A stretch of DNA of 64,000 nucleotides, from assembly GCA_038380435.1 (NCBI GenBank), contig JAWZYU010000027.1:3531156-3595155 (forward strand), in the 5' to 3' direction. Positions 22,890-35,016 of the stretch are shown piece by piece. The notes beneath the pieces are model-generated. The model saw nothing but the letters and a program-made list of their open reading frames with translations. It was not told the DNA's origin and searched no databases. This stretch comes from Ryuthela nishihirai. Its lineage: Eukaryota > Arthropoda > Arachnida > Araneae > Heptathelidae. The translations under genes and the position numbers were made by a program. Within the stretch, counting starts at the first letter, position 1. Every line of letters begins with the position of its first letter.

Positions 22890-24330
22890 CAGTAGCAATT
22901 CGAAAATGTGATACATGTCTTTCTGATGAACAATGTACTTGTGCCATAAGCTAGTCAATAGTGACAGAGACTGAGAGACTTTGGCCAGTGAAGATCCCAT
23001 CATATCCCAAACATCTAAAATGGGTGACAGATCTGGAGAATGTGTATGCATGCCAAGAAGCATATCCACATCACACGGACACTGTCAGGATATGAGAGCC
23101 ATAATGTGGGTGGACATTGTCCCACTGAAAAACAGCGTTTTAGATAGTTGGGCTGTTTTACCTGTGAGTGGCACTTTTGCACACCATGGACTAAATGGCT
23201 AGTCACAAGGACTTTGAAGATTCAGAGAAGGTTGGGGGAGGGAATCCACTGGAACAGTTGTTGGGAGACAGATGGTAGCCTCCCATCAAAGCCATCCAGT
23301 GTGTTCTTTAACATGCACAGAGTATGGCTCTCCCACACACGAGGCCAATGCTTAACATCCCCTCCAATGGACAGCAGCCTTTTTAAGCCCATCAGTGTCC
23401 CCTACTGACTGTGGGCAGGGAGTATTGTGAGAGTAAAATCTCAACACTGATCCAGCTGGGACTCGAACCTGGGAACTACAGATTACAAGCCTGGCACACT
23501 ACCGACTGAACCACCCCCACCTTGTTTTAGATGGAACATAGAGAGGGCAGAAGAACTGGTTGCAATGGTTTCAATACAATGTCTTGCCTTCAACATACCA
23601 TCAATAATGACCAGACGTGAATGGCTATTAGAGCTGATGACACTCAATATCATGATTCTGAGTGTTGGCACAGAATCACCTGTGTCCCTGACTATCTAGA
23701 CAAGCAAAAGGTCATCACTGAATCTCAAACAGAAAAGTGATTCATCACTAAAGATGACATCATACCAGTCTTGTCCACAAGCAGCTCTCACCTTCTACCA
23801 TTGGATATGCAGATGGCGATGGGATGGCATCAGAGATGGAGGAGCAATATATAGATGAACAGATGGCACAAAATGCAGCTCCAATTCTTGCAGTCATCTT
23901 CTAATCATACTCCCAACACAGGTGCAGACAAGGATGGTGTTACAATGTTGGAAATCTGGTGGCTTCTAACAGATCAGTCTCCTATCACTAGTTGGTGGAT
24001 CCATCATTCCTTCCATTTAGACATTCTTCTGAGGCCACCAGAGCCTTAACAACAGTCCAGATACCTTCCTGTATCCATTGTTGTCAAGAGTCCACTGTTC
24101 GGGCATCATTACCTATATGACCACTGATTTGGCATGTTGACTATCCTGTTTCTAACAATTCAATTATCCAATCCCTTTCAAATTCTGTCAGCAGTACATG
24201 ATGTTGCATGACGCATGCTAAAGGCATTAAACACTCTTCACTCACCATTTTGTGTGCCTATTGGCATTTACCAGTTTTTATAGCCCTTTCAGATTCTTAC
24301 ATCAGTGTAATACTCAATGTGTTAATGGAT
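22890..24330 (-). pseudogene. Tc1-like transposase remnant, antisense
   Basis: Minus-strand pieces include HSRLVIIDGMLKARHCIE (about 23635-23580), the segment before the second catalytic Asp of Tc1 transposases. SPDLSPILDVWDMMG, the terminal catalytic block of DD34E transposases with the final Glu replaced by leucine or isoleucine (SPILD against SPIEH), is at about 23040-22990. Upstream sequence to about 24330 is consistent with the helix-turn-helix part (FERDWIIELLETG-like) but is full of stops. A family 2 SINE splits it at 23146-23523. Terminal repeats were not located. Confidence 0.75.
23146..23523 (-). repeat. SINE family 2, in Tc1-like remnant
   Basis: Flanked by the exact 9-bp duplication GTTTTAGAT (23137-23145 and 23524-23532). 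It has the same organisation as the copy at 15029-15418: minus-strand tRNA-like head with GGTTCGAGTCC box B, long body, GGTAAAACAGCCC end. The surrounding transposase frame is contiguous once it is removed. Confidence 0.9.
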
Positions 24331-24370
24331 ATTTTACTACACCAATCAGCTTAACATGCAAATCATTTAA

Positions 24371-26693
24371 CCCTTCCCAGGTCCAGCTATATTTTCATTC
24401 TGATAGGCAAAAGAAATTAACTTAGAACTTTTTGGCAAATAACTAATGAAAGGAATTATGGCATGTTATATGCCAAATTAATCAGCATTTAAATTCTGGA
24501 TTTTTCTGAAAACAAAAAATATTTAACAAAAAAGAAAATTTTATTTTAATAGAACTTTTTTAGTCATGTAGTAAAAAAAATGCATCTGGCAACACAAATA
24601 AAAATCATTAAGAAAAAAAAACTAATAGATATGATTATACTGTATAGCACACGAATAGAAAGTTATTTATTTCTGAATAACACAAAAATAAATTTTTACT
24701 TGAAATAAGAAAATGATTCCCTTTTTGGAATTTTTTCCCCGGTACTATATTTTGAGAAAAGTCCAGGATTTTAGCCAATTGTTCTGAGTCAGATAAACAA
24801 GTCATATTTAGAATTTTTTTTTTAAATAACCAATTAATGGAAATGGGTTGTGTTATATATCAAATTAAACAGAATTTAATAAAGAATTTTATGAAAATAA
24901 TATAAACAAATTTACAAGCATATAGATTTCAATAAGCCTTTCTCAATGTGATATGGTGAAAAAAATAGATCAGACTATACAATTAATGCTTAATTTTGGA
25001 AAACCTAATGAAAAAAAATTATTAATTATATATTAATCAAAAGGCAATTTAACCAGAAACATGATTTTTATTTCTTTTAATGGTTCTTTTCAGTATCGTA
25101 TATTTCAAACATGGCGAGTGTTATACAAAGTGACTTTGACTTTTCACATTCATGGGGATTTTCTGAATTGGTTATGAAATGGGAAAAAACTTTCTTGGTC
25201 GCCTTTTTCATTAAACATTATTAACTTTTTTCTTTGGGTGTTGAAGTTTGGCAATCTTGGCTAAGAGCAAAAAGGTTTGTGCACCAAAGCAAAAAAAAAA
25301 ATGTTATATCTATCAGAGTGGCACAGCCAAGATACTGAGGTTGGGGGGGGGGGGGGGGTTAAAATCATTCAATGTAAACATAAAAACTTGTAATTTTTTA
25401 ATGAAATTTTTCTAGGAGGGAGGAGCATTCATTTTTCTGTGAAATGTTCACAGTAAGTTTAAAGGGGAGGGGGGGAAGGTAAAAGCCCTTCCTGAAATTG
25501 CTCTCCCACATGATGACTGATTGCCATGCCAAGGAAGTTCTTTTTGCTTCTGTATCCAAGAACTCATTTATTTTCAGCAAACGATATAAAATCAAAATTT
25601 TTTTACAGGAAAACAAAGAAATAATAAAGTTATAAAAAAACATGTAACTAGTGCAATGTTAAAACAACTACAGTAAAAAGTTCTAAGCCAGCCATCCAAT
25701 GTAGCATAACTCTGATATCGATTGTCCAAAAGATCAATAACATGGAAATAAGTAAATCCACAGAAATGAAAACTAAGGTTTAATCATAAAACGAAACAAA
25801 ATACTAACTTTAGGAAGGGACTGTATATCCTACTTGAATTACATCACTTGCATGATGTAAACAACTTACCCTAACACTTAGCATATGGCTCCCACACTGC
25901 TGCACATGCGTGTGAGCAAGCAATTAGAACACCTGCTACTTCCTCCTTCTATTATGACACTGTGCATTGAGTAATATGAAAGCTTATTTTTACTTTCAGT
26001 TTCAATCTTAAGGGTTGGAAAGATGCATAGAATGCTGGGATAAATGATAAAAATAATTCTAGTAATACAGAAATAAGTTTTAGGCAGAAAAGGGTGCAAA
26101 ATGGGGAGGGGGAGAAACAGAGGTAGTACTTTGTAATTACTTCCAAAATCTTATGTTTTTAAACATAGTTTTTTTGTCTGTTAATTTAAGATTTTCAAAA
26201 ATTTAAGGAAAAATATGTTGATAATAGTTCAAATCAAACTTGTGAGCTTAAATCATGTGATTGCTTCAACACAGCATAGCATTAACAAACAAATCAGCAA
26301 TACTGTATAAAAAAAAATACCCCCTCAAGCAGCTGCTTGCCACAGAAGTCTGACAGAAGCCTGTCAGATTATATACACCATAGTAGAAGATCTGAGAGAA
26401 TGGCAGGACCTCAGCAGAAAAACTACACAAACATCCATGCCTTACCCGAGACTCGAACCACAACAAAACTGTATAGCACTTCTAAAATATGACAATCAAA
26501 TGGCTTTATCAAATTATTTATATTGCAATTTAATAAAATATACATCAAGTGAAAAAAGAAAATATTTTTCAAGCTTTAATTATGTATTTTTAAAAGATAT
26601 ACGTACGCAAATTTTCAAATAGCAATTTTTTTTTTATTGAAATTTCAAATGTAGTATAAAAAACATCTACTGATGTCCTTGACCCAGGAAGGG
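24371..26693. mobile_element. piggyBac-like non-autonomous element (2.3 kb)
   Basis: Left end CCCTTCCCAGGTC and right end (reverse complement) CCCTTCCTGGGTC differ at two of 13 positions. Each is bordered by TTAA (24367-24370 and 26694-26697). The interior contains two diverged copies of a unit of about 385 bp (AACTAATGAAAGGAATTATG near 24443 and CCAATTAATGGAAATGGG near 24829). It also contains a segment (about 25998-26680) shared with 63071-63575. I found no piggyBac transposase, so mobilisation would have needed one in trans. A family 1 SINE sits inside it. A similar CCCTTCC end next to TTAA occurs at 29549-29562. Confidence 0.6.
26310..26467 (-). repeat. SINE family 1, 5'-truncated copy
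   Basis: Tail and body are complete, but the tRNA-like head is cut just after box B (plus strand GACTCGAACCA). The target duplication ACTGTATA is visible at 26302-26309 and 26468-26475. It interrupts the piggyBac-like element. Confidence 0.88.
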
Positions 26694-26697
26694 TTAA

Positions 26698-28160
26698 ATT
26701 CATATTCTCACAACTCTGTATGAAAATTGTCAGGTCAAACCATCCATACTTTCTAGAGTGGGCAATATAAATGATAAGCAGTGCATTTAGTAATACTTAT
26801 TTTGTATGTGTATCTCAATAAATTGCTATACTTCATCTATAGCCTTTTTTCTTATTTTCAGTGAAAAAAAAATTGTTCTAAGTTCCCAAATCAACCAAAA
26901 AAGTAATGAAGGAATTTCTCCCCCCCCCCCCACACAAGTTTTGCCTCAGGCTCTTTTACTACTAATTATGTGACTTGTTGTGTGAACAATTGCTCAAACT
27001 TATTGAAAATAACCTAGTGTCCATCCTCATCATCCACCTGCTGAATAAATTCTTTTAGACCACTTTGATATACAGCTGTAAATTGATGATTCTTCAAAAA
27101 AAATTGATCCAATAATGACTCTAGACATGCTCAAGGTGAACAAAAATTTGAATTGAATTCAATTCTTGAAACTGCACATTATACACCAATTTTTTTTTTT
27201 ATCACGTAAGGGAATTTCATGAACTGTGTCAGGTTTCTGTACTGATCAGTATCGATTGTTCTGTGAATTCATGTATCCTGATAAACCATGCTTCATTAGT
27301 GAACAAGGTAAAATTTCTAAGCTCAATTGTTATATCCTTTTCCTTTTAAATCAGTGACAAAAGCAATAACTTTTCAATGCTTTTTTAGGAGGGAATAGTA
27401 ACTAACAAATAATGTTTAACTAGTAACCTTTCAAAGGTAAGAAATGTGGCACCTTTCTTCATGACTCTCTGCCAATATTCAAACACATAGCATTACCTGT
27501 AACTATGACATAATTGTGCTGCGGACACTTTACAGATCTTGTCTTACAAAACCTGCTCCCTATTCAATGACTTGTCTACTCACTGGATATCATCAATCTT
27601 ATAAACTTCTTTTGAAATTCACTCATAAAGTCATTAAAGGATAATATTTTAATATTGTTCAACAATACAGCACTTTGTTGGAAAGACTACTCAATTTTCA
27701 GGATAAATTTTTTTTTAGAAAAAAAACTTAAAAAAAAAAAAGTAAAAGCACTATTAAAATTATGTTTCACAGTGAATAGACAGTTTTTTGTTTGAACAGT
27801 GTTGCCATTGTTGTTTTACCGGGGGGGAAGGAAAAATAGGATGATTATTATTTAATCCTCCCGACCAGGTATTTATTTCTTGCTGTGATCATATAGTTAA
27901 TTTTACCATGAGCGTATATTTTAAAGCCATACGTTGTTCCTACATTAAAATAATTAGTAGCCCAGTATCCTACTGGGAAACAGAGTCATCCTCCCACACC
28001 CAAAAGGAGTGACCAAAGGTAGGAAATAGTTTTTTCCTTACATATATAAATACATTTATTTACAACACTAATTAACGCAGTTCCATTATATTTTTATATC
28101 AACTTACATATTGTTGTATTATTGTCACTCACATCGCCAACTGAGAGATAAGATTTCTCT
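26698..28160. other. Intronic sequence, nothing identified
   Basis: AT-rich sequence with C and G homopolymer runs (26921-26932, 27822-27828) and no frame, repeat family or RNA gene that I can support. Confidence 0.5.
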
Positions 28161-28189
28161 CACCGAAGTGTATGACTGAAATCGACTGT

Positions 28190-28330
28190 CATGTATCGAG
28201 TACAAGTACAGAGGCCCAAGTGTCGAGTACAAGTACAGAAGCCAAGTGTCGAGTACAAGTACAGAGGCCCAAGTGCCGAGTATACGTACAGAGGCCCAAG
28301 TGTCGAGTACAAGTGCAGAGTCCAAATGTG
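28190..28330. repeat. 27-bp minisatellite, about five units
   Basis: The unit TGTCGAGTACAAGTACAGAG plus GCCCAAG repeats about five times with small changes (AGAAGCC, TATACGTAC, AAGTGCAGAG). Since 27 is a multiple of three, several frames stay open on both strands and give repeats such as SSTSTEAQV. I see no evidence that these are translated. Confidence 0.9.
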
Positions 28331-28349
28331 TTGTGTACCAGCCAAGAAT

Positions 28350-28770
28350 CGAGAAGAGTCCTTTCCTCTCTCGAGCACACAAAGGATCGTTATATCAGGA
28401 GTTTTTATTGGTCCTTGCAATTCTCTCTGCTAGGAGGGGGGATGGTGGTGTGATGATAAGGGATTAAAATAGAGGGTTCTCGATGCGATGTTCTTGTCCC
28501 ACAACCACGTGACTGTTCCTCAGTGGGAACCATTGAGCGGTGATTCAGGGGAAGTCATCCTGGCATCCGGTGTTGTAAGGCTGAGTCTCAGACATGGTGA
28601 CAGGCACGACTCTGACAGAGGCTTTTCACGGATGAGAGGACACCTCCCTTTGCATGTGCTGCTCAGATTATAGCTGGCAGGTGGCAGATAAGTGGCTTCA
28701 CCCTGCTATGCGGTGCCTCAAACGGACTTCTCCACTGAGATAATCCTCCTCATGGCACCAGAATGTCAGA
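28350..28770 (-). other. Less AT-rich island, possible LTR-element leader
   Basis: This block is more complex and GC-richer than its surroundings. On the minus strand, TTCTGGTGCCATGAGGAGGA at about 28748-28767 resembles a tRNA primer-binding site directly downstream of an LTR ending in TGACA. Neither a paired LTR nor gag/pol was found, so the retroelement reading is weak. Confidence 0.25.
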
Positions 28771-29921
28771 AAGGAAGCTGAAAGCAGGAACTAGAAACCG
28801 TTCTAATTAAATTATGCAAATTCACTCAGAACGTCATTCATAAACAATCTAAGTCATGATTGCTTACAGTCAATTTCAAAATGGTTTCCATCTTAATCTG
28901 GTCATCTGCTACTGGTTATTGATTGCCCCAGTTCATAACTTCATATATGGATTTTCCCAGTCCATTCTATATTATGCTCAAAACTCAAGCTCCTGTTATT
29001 AACTTGAGTCAAGTTCAAAACAACGTTTAATTTTCCATCTCAACTTTTACTTGTTTTAGAACCTTCATAAGTTCCAAAATATTGGCCCTGCCTGGCCCAA
29101 AATTGTCTCATATTTTTTTCCATGCCACATCATGTTGCATTAAAAAACATATCAAGCTCCAACCTATAATGTAGCCTATTAAATCAAAAGTTGCTTTTAT
29201 GCTAAAAATCTATGTAAATAATAGCTATAATTGTTCATGGTAATTATCATTATTACATTCATTATGCTAATGTTTGAATCCAGTTTCCCCACAGATGACT
29301 TTGACTGTCTTGCTTATATTTCATGTACATTTGTAATAAAACTGAATTAAAAATAAGGTTCAAGGTGTCTGTTGAATTCAACCAGCCCCTCGAACACAAT
29401 GACACATTTGTTAGACCATAATACAATTTTAATTATATAAATTATAAAGAAAACTTGCAACACTTCATTAAAATTTTTTATATTTTTACTCCAAAAATAT
29501 ACAATTTATGAAATTCCCTTTCAAAAATTTACTGAAAACCTAAATTAGTTAACCCTTCCAAGGCCCACATCTATTATACAAGTTGACAGAATCTAAAATG
29601 AGACCGTGAAGCCCAACCTGTTTTTAGTACAATACATGTAACTTCGAATTTTTTTTAATTTTCCGTTAGAAACTTTTTTTTTCATTTATCGTATAAAAAA
29701 AATAGCTATTTTTGCTATTTGCTTTACATTTAATATTATGGGATGCAAAACATTTGCTAGTAAAAAACAATAAATATTCAGTGATTAACGATAGAAAAAT
29801 ATGAATTGGGCCCTCTTTCATCTACCTTTTACCATCAAGTGTGCATGCTACAATAAATTTTAGAGTTGTTTATGTCACTTTCAAAATGCTTCAATAAATA
29901 AGAATTTAATAACATACTTAC

Positions 29922-30133
29922 AACTTGATAGGTAAAAAACTAGGGGAATCATCTTTATTTCGTAGTATATCATTGCATTTATTAATAGTATCAAAAAGTA
30001 ATGAAGTATCTCCAATATTGAAAAGAGTGGCTAAACAACGTCCTATCAACTTCCTAGTGGGAGGTCCTGGAGATTCATGGATTTGTTTGATCAGCTGTTC
30101 CACCAATTTCTTTTGACAACCTTTAATATCAGA
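29922..30133 (-). CDS. HEATR5B: HEATR5B-like protein, coding exon 2 (codons 44-113 and part of 114)
   Basis: A 212-nt minus-strand exon starting in phase 0 and ending two bases into a leucine codon. It reads [60 protein letters not shown] and DDSPSFLPIK. Vertebrate HEATR5B has [20 protein letters not shown] and TLDKCNDIIRNKDD in the same places, including the invariant SPGPPTRKL. The acceptor is TTTTTCAG after a pyrimidine tract and the donor is GTAAGT. The exon is separated from exon 1 by 23.3 kb. The segment belongs to the N-terminal helical-repeat part of the scaffold. Confidence 0.94.
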
Positions 30134-30430
30134 CTGAAAAAAAAAAGCATTATTGAAACAGAACTTTTCCTTTACAATAGAAATATAGCTCAGTGTGATA
30201 AAATCAGTTAATTAAAAGTGTATTCCCATTGGGCATTGAAAAGGTAAGGTAATAAATTACTTCTAAATGGCCAATGGTTATGGAGAAGGTAGAAAATTAT
30301 CAATTGGTTGTTTGGATACATCTCACAGAAAAAAACAATCACCAAATAAAATCAAAATACAGAAGCACAGAAACACATTAGAGGGGAAAAAAAGTTCTTT
30401 ACTGAGTAAATAGTGACAAAATATATTTCT

Positions 30431-31503
30431 ATATAATTAAAAATCAATCCAAAGTGAATGCACAGTATTCCCTGTTAAGATAGACATCAAACATTAATTA
30501 ATAGATTCCAAAAAAAATTCATCGCCGACACAGCAGGAATCAAACCCACATCTCTCCAGAATAATGCCAGAGCGCGCTACCAATGTACCACGCATTGGAC
30601 AATAAAGTTTTTCAGAATAAGACCTTATAAATCTTCTTCACTGAGACATGGCTGAGACAGTGCCATCTATAATCAAGGAGATACAACTTTTTCAGTTGTT
30701 GCTATTGATTATTTGATGTTAATGAGAAGGTCGCTAAAGCGTTAATATATAATTAAAAATCAATCCAAAGTGCATGCACAGTATTCCCTGTTTAAATCGA
30801 CATCAAACATTACTTAATAGATTCTGAAAAAAAATTCATTGCTGACACAGCAGGAATTGAACCCGCATCTCTCCAGATTCATGCCAGAGTGCGCTATCAT
30901 TGTACCCTGCATCGGACAATGAAATTTTTCAGAATAAGACCTTATAAATTTTCTTCACTGAGACATGGCTGAGACAGTGCCATCTATATTCAAGGAGATG
31001 CAACGTTTTCAGTTGTTGCTATTGATTATCAGATGTTAATGAGAAGGTCGCTAAAGCGTTAATATATAATTAAAAATCAATCCAAAGCGAATGCACAGTA
31101 TTCCCTGTTAAGATAATGAATCTGGAGAGATGCAGGTTCGATTCCCGCCGTGTCGGTGATGAATTTTTTTTCAGAATCTAATAATCAATGTTTGATGTCT
31201 ATCTTAACAGGGAATACTGTGCATTCACATTAAATTGATTTTTAATTATATATTAACGCTTTAGCGTTAGCGACCTACTCATTAACATCTGAGGATAAAT
31301 AGCAATGACTGAAAAAGTTGCATCTCCTTCATTATAGATGGCGCTGTCTCAGCCACATCTCAGTGAAGAAGATTTATAAGGTCTCATTCTGAAAAATTTC
31401 ATTGCCCGACGCGTGGTACAATCGTACCGCTCTCTGGCATGATTCTGGAAAGATGCAAGTTCGATTCCCGCCATGTCGGCGATAAAATTTTTTCAGAATC
31501 TAT
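30431..31503. repeat. 316-bp tandem repeat with embedded tRNA-like unit, last part inverted
   Basis: Two direct units start at ATATAATTAAAAATCAATCC (30431, 30747) and a third starts at 31064. The array then switches at about 31118 into units in the opposite orientation that run to about 31503. Each unit contains a tRNA-like block. In the inverted part it reads GCGTGGTACAATCGTACCGC (box A-like) and GCAAGTTCGATTCCCGCC (box B-like). The period is 316-317 bp. It is either a tandemly duplicated tRNA-derived SINE or a satellite that captured one. Confidence 0.85.
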
Positions 31504-31786
31504 TAATTATTTCTATATACATATATATAAAAACGAAGATGAAGCGAGTGAATGAGGGAGGTGGATGAGAGGTATAACACTATTAACAGATATAAAAATC
31601 ATAATCACTGGAAATTTGCACCGAGAAGTTAATGCAATTCATAGATCTGAAAAAATTAAAATTCAAGACTCAACAAATTCTCAAGGTGAGATAGTGTAAT
31701 ATTTCAGTTACTAGGAATAAAGAACTTGATATTTGGGATAATTCAAAACATATATCTCAGAAAAAAATAACAAATTTAAAATTATT

Positions 31787-34428
31787 CATCATCCTCAAGC
31801 AGCCATGGGCTACGGAGGTCCAACCAGACGGTGCAATTTAGTTCTCCAAGCAAGTCTGTCCTGAGCTACATCTACTACATCTGACCACTGCACACCAATT
31901 CTAACAAGGTCCTGTTTGACATTATCTGCCCATCTCATCGTAAGTTTCCCCCTCTTTCTGAGGCATTTAGGCACACTGTTCATAACCCTATTCGCCAATC
32001 TATAATTATTTATACGGGCAACATGGCCAAACCAACGGAGTCTCTCTCTGCACAATATGCTGTTTAAAGGAGGTTGCCAACTCCTTTGCCTAACCTCATC
32101 ATTAGCTACAAAGTTGAACCACCTAATGCCCAAGACAGTGCCTAAGCATCTAGAATCAAAAGCATCTAGTTTCCTGTTATCATGTGTATAAATTGTCCAA
32201 GTTTCACTACCATAACTTACCCTAGAAAGAACCAAACTATTATACAGTTTAATTTTAGTCTTTAGGTGTATACACCTATTTTTCCACACTCTCTAGAGCA
32301 GGCATGTCAAACACACAGCCCACCGGGAACTGTTCTGCGGCCCGCCAAGATTGATAACCAATACGTTTATTTAACTTTTGACAACACTGGATCCTTTAAT
32401 TAAAATTATAAGTGTGTACACAGTACATGAATTAAATAAACGTATTTCAGAAAACATTTCCATTTATATATAAGGGAAACTATTGCGCATAAATGCATAT
32501 GTTGGAGCCCGATCGTAGAATTGCGAACAACTATTTTGTGCAAACAACTATTTTCCACTTAAAAAAATAATAAAACTGCGGAAAGATCAAGATTAACAGA
32601 CAAGCAGGTGCAAGCAATTTTAAAAATAACTACAGCTCAACAAATTCAACCAAATTTTGAAGATTTGGTTAATGAAAAACATTGCCAAGTTTCTTCAAAA
32701 AAAGATATTATTTTATTTAAATAATGTTAAATTGAAAAAAAGAAACTTTCCTACATACATATGTATTTTTTAATATGTTTATATGTTGTGTATTATTATT
32801 TTGTATGTATTGATTTGTTTATAATATGGCTTCATCTTTATTTCCATTTGTTTTTTTCGTTTTGCGGCCCGCGATTTAATATATAATACTTAATATGGCC
32901 CTCGGTGGTTAACGAGTTTGACATGCCTGCTCTAGAGATTCTTAAAAGTCCCAGCAGCAATCCCTATCCATCTGTTAATCTTATACTACACATCACCAGT
33001 ATCTGTTACATACCTCCCAAGATAATTAAACAATGACACCTGCTCAAGACTGCAAACATTCAGATTAACTGAATCACAGACTACCTGACCAATTTTCAGT
33101 TTTCTCTCTGTTTATAACCAAACCTACTCTACTACCAGTCTCATCAACAGCTCGAATGAAAGAGTTCATCTCATCAACATCATTTGCCAAAAGGGCTAAA
33201 TCATCAGCATAATCTAAATCAGAAATTTTCATATCTCCAAGCCATTTATGGCCAAAATCATTCCCTTGAAGTGAATTTCGCATAACATAATCAATAACCA
33301 AACTAAAGAGAAAAGGAGACAAAATGCACCCTTGTCGAACACCAGAAGTAATGCTAAACCAATTGCTACAAGCCTTACCAACTCTCACACACGACTCAGT
33401 GCTATTTTAGAAAGCTTTCATTATGTTAACTAACTTGTCTGGTATACCATAAGATCTCACAATCAACCACAAATTATGACGATCAACAGAGTCAAAAGCC
33501 TTTTTGAAATCAACAAAGCTAGCAACCAAAGGTTTCTGAAACTCTAAACATTTCTCAAGAATCTGCCTAAATGAAAATACTGATCCACACATCCCCTACC
33601 ACTTAGAATTCATAATCCACATTGCTCATCACAAAATTGCCTGTCAACCAGATTCTCAACCAGATTCAATTATGTCGGAGCCAAATCAGTACCAACTTTG
33701 GCATTGAAGTTACCAAGGACAAGGGTAATATCTCCTTTCTTGACAGAATTCAAAATATCCTGAAGTTGTCTGTAAAACCTATCTTTCTCATCGGCATCCT
33801 CAGTGGGGGCATAACAGCAGATAACATTCAAGTCTCTAATTCTTGTCTGAAATTTAGCTGTAAGAAAGCTTTCATTAATGCACTCGTATCCTAGAAGAGT
33901 ATCACTGGTGTGTCTGCTGATAAGCAGACCCACGCCTTGGTGATGCTTATTGTCGTCCCTCCCCGAAAAGAGAAATTTAAGATTATTTTTAAGAATCTGA
34001 CCTTTATCTGTCCATCTGGTCTCTTGCAAGCTGAGAATATCTAAATTATAACGGTTTAATTCTTGTGTGAGGACATCAAGAGAAAAAACTCTGTGCAGAG
34101 TCCTCACATTCCAACTACCTATGGAGAGAAAATGGTTAGTGGGATACTATGTTTATTGAGAGAGGGAATGCCAACAATATCAAACAGCACCCTAGTCACA
34201 GACATGGGGCAAAGACCCATTCCCCCACTACTAAAGGCTGAAGCCATCTACACTGGAAGACTTCCTCCAATGTAGAATTTGACGATGCCAATAGAAGCAA
34301 AGAGTTCAGGTGCCTGCGATGACCTCTGCTCAGGATTATCCACCAGCTGATAAACATATCCTGTGAATCTATTCACTTGGGGCTGTCAACCCACAAAGAA
34401 ACAGAAAACATAGCAGAAAATTTTCCAT
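31787..34428 (-). mobile_element. RTE-clade LINE, copy C (internally deleted)
   Basis: From the CATCATCCTCAAGCAGCC 3' tail at 31787 to the 5' leader near 34428 this copy follows copy A. Most of the RT N-terminal half, the linker and the end of the endonuclease are deleted: sequence jumps at about 33665 from the RT block near EQCGFRSGR to the VGTDS part of the endonuclease. Preserved frames are 34107-33670 (endonuclease), 33388-33074 (RT with LDYADDLALLA) and 32289-31810 (C-terminal region). A 631-bp hAT MITE splits it at 32299-32929. It carries the TAG stop at NL-stop-RVW like copies B and F. Confidence 0.93.
32299..32929. mobile_element. hAT-type MITE in RTE copy C (631 bp)
   Basis: Perfect 14-bp inverted ends CAGGCATGTCAAAC are flanked by a perfect 8-bp duplication CTCTAGAG (32291-32298 and 32930-32937). 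The RTE sequence is continuous when it is removed. The GCATGTCAAAC...GCGGCCCGC style of terminus resembles Charlie8/GTF2IRD2-type hAT elements. No transposase frame is present, so it depended on a partner element. Confidence 0.92.
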
Positions 34429-35016
34429 CCATAGCATTAGCAAGTGCAAAAAAAATCAGCAATCTGTTTACCAGTTGAACTAAGGCAGTGGTGATTCACA
34501 CTTGCTTTAGTAAGGTTAAAAAGAGCTCTATATGTTATTTAAACCAAAAGAAAGCAGACTACTTTTAAATAATCAATTGTTATTATGATATTCTCAATCA
34601 TTTGATTATTTTTATACATTATCAACCATGATCAGCAACCATTTTATGAAACAACAGAATTTGCATTAGTGGTGATTATCAAGTGACAGAAAAAAATTTA
34701 ATTGGGCCCTCTTTCATCTAACTTGCACCATCAAGTGTGCATGCTACAATAAATAGTTTCAACAATTAAGCAACTATTTTTACCCATTTGTCAAATTGTT
34801 GAAATTACAATCTGATGTGCACACAGTTGATATTCTTCTGATGTGCACACAGTACTCTGTGCTTCTTATCATCCCTTCCTCTTCCTTCTCCTCCCCACGT
34901 GGTAAAACATATATAAACCTCTCTAGTTGCATCATAGATAACGAACAAGATATGAATAGATATGAATAGATTCATCCATCCATCCACCCCACCCACTCAT
35001 CCACACACACACAAAA

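Larger units (their letters stand above)
9474..29921 (-). other. HEATR5 intron 2 (20,448 bp)
   Basis: The intron between the exons at 29922-30133 and 9365-9473 has a GTAAGT donor and a TTTCAG acceptor. It is filled by SINEs, two Tc1-like elements, RTE copies, a hAT remnant, piggyBac-like elements and tandem repeats listed separately. No additional host exon was recognised inside it. Stretches without identified content are 9490-9975, 19390-20110, 20330-21350, 22395-22885, 26700-28160 and 28800-29545. Confidence 0.85.

Noticed and set aside
28172..28467. Overlapping frames of 73 to 93 codons on both strands
   Set aside because: Produced by the 27-bp minisatellite, whose period is divisible by three.
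29549..29562. Second large piggyBac-like element starting TTAACCCTTCC
   Set aside because: Only the left end was visible; no matching right end with TTAA could be found, so no element was called.
30431..31503. CRISPR-like array
   Set aside because: Units are 316 bp with no short repeat-spacer pattern, and the DNA is eukaryotic.
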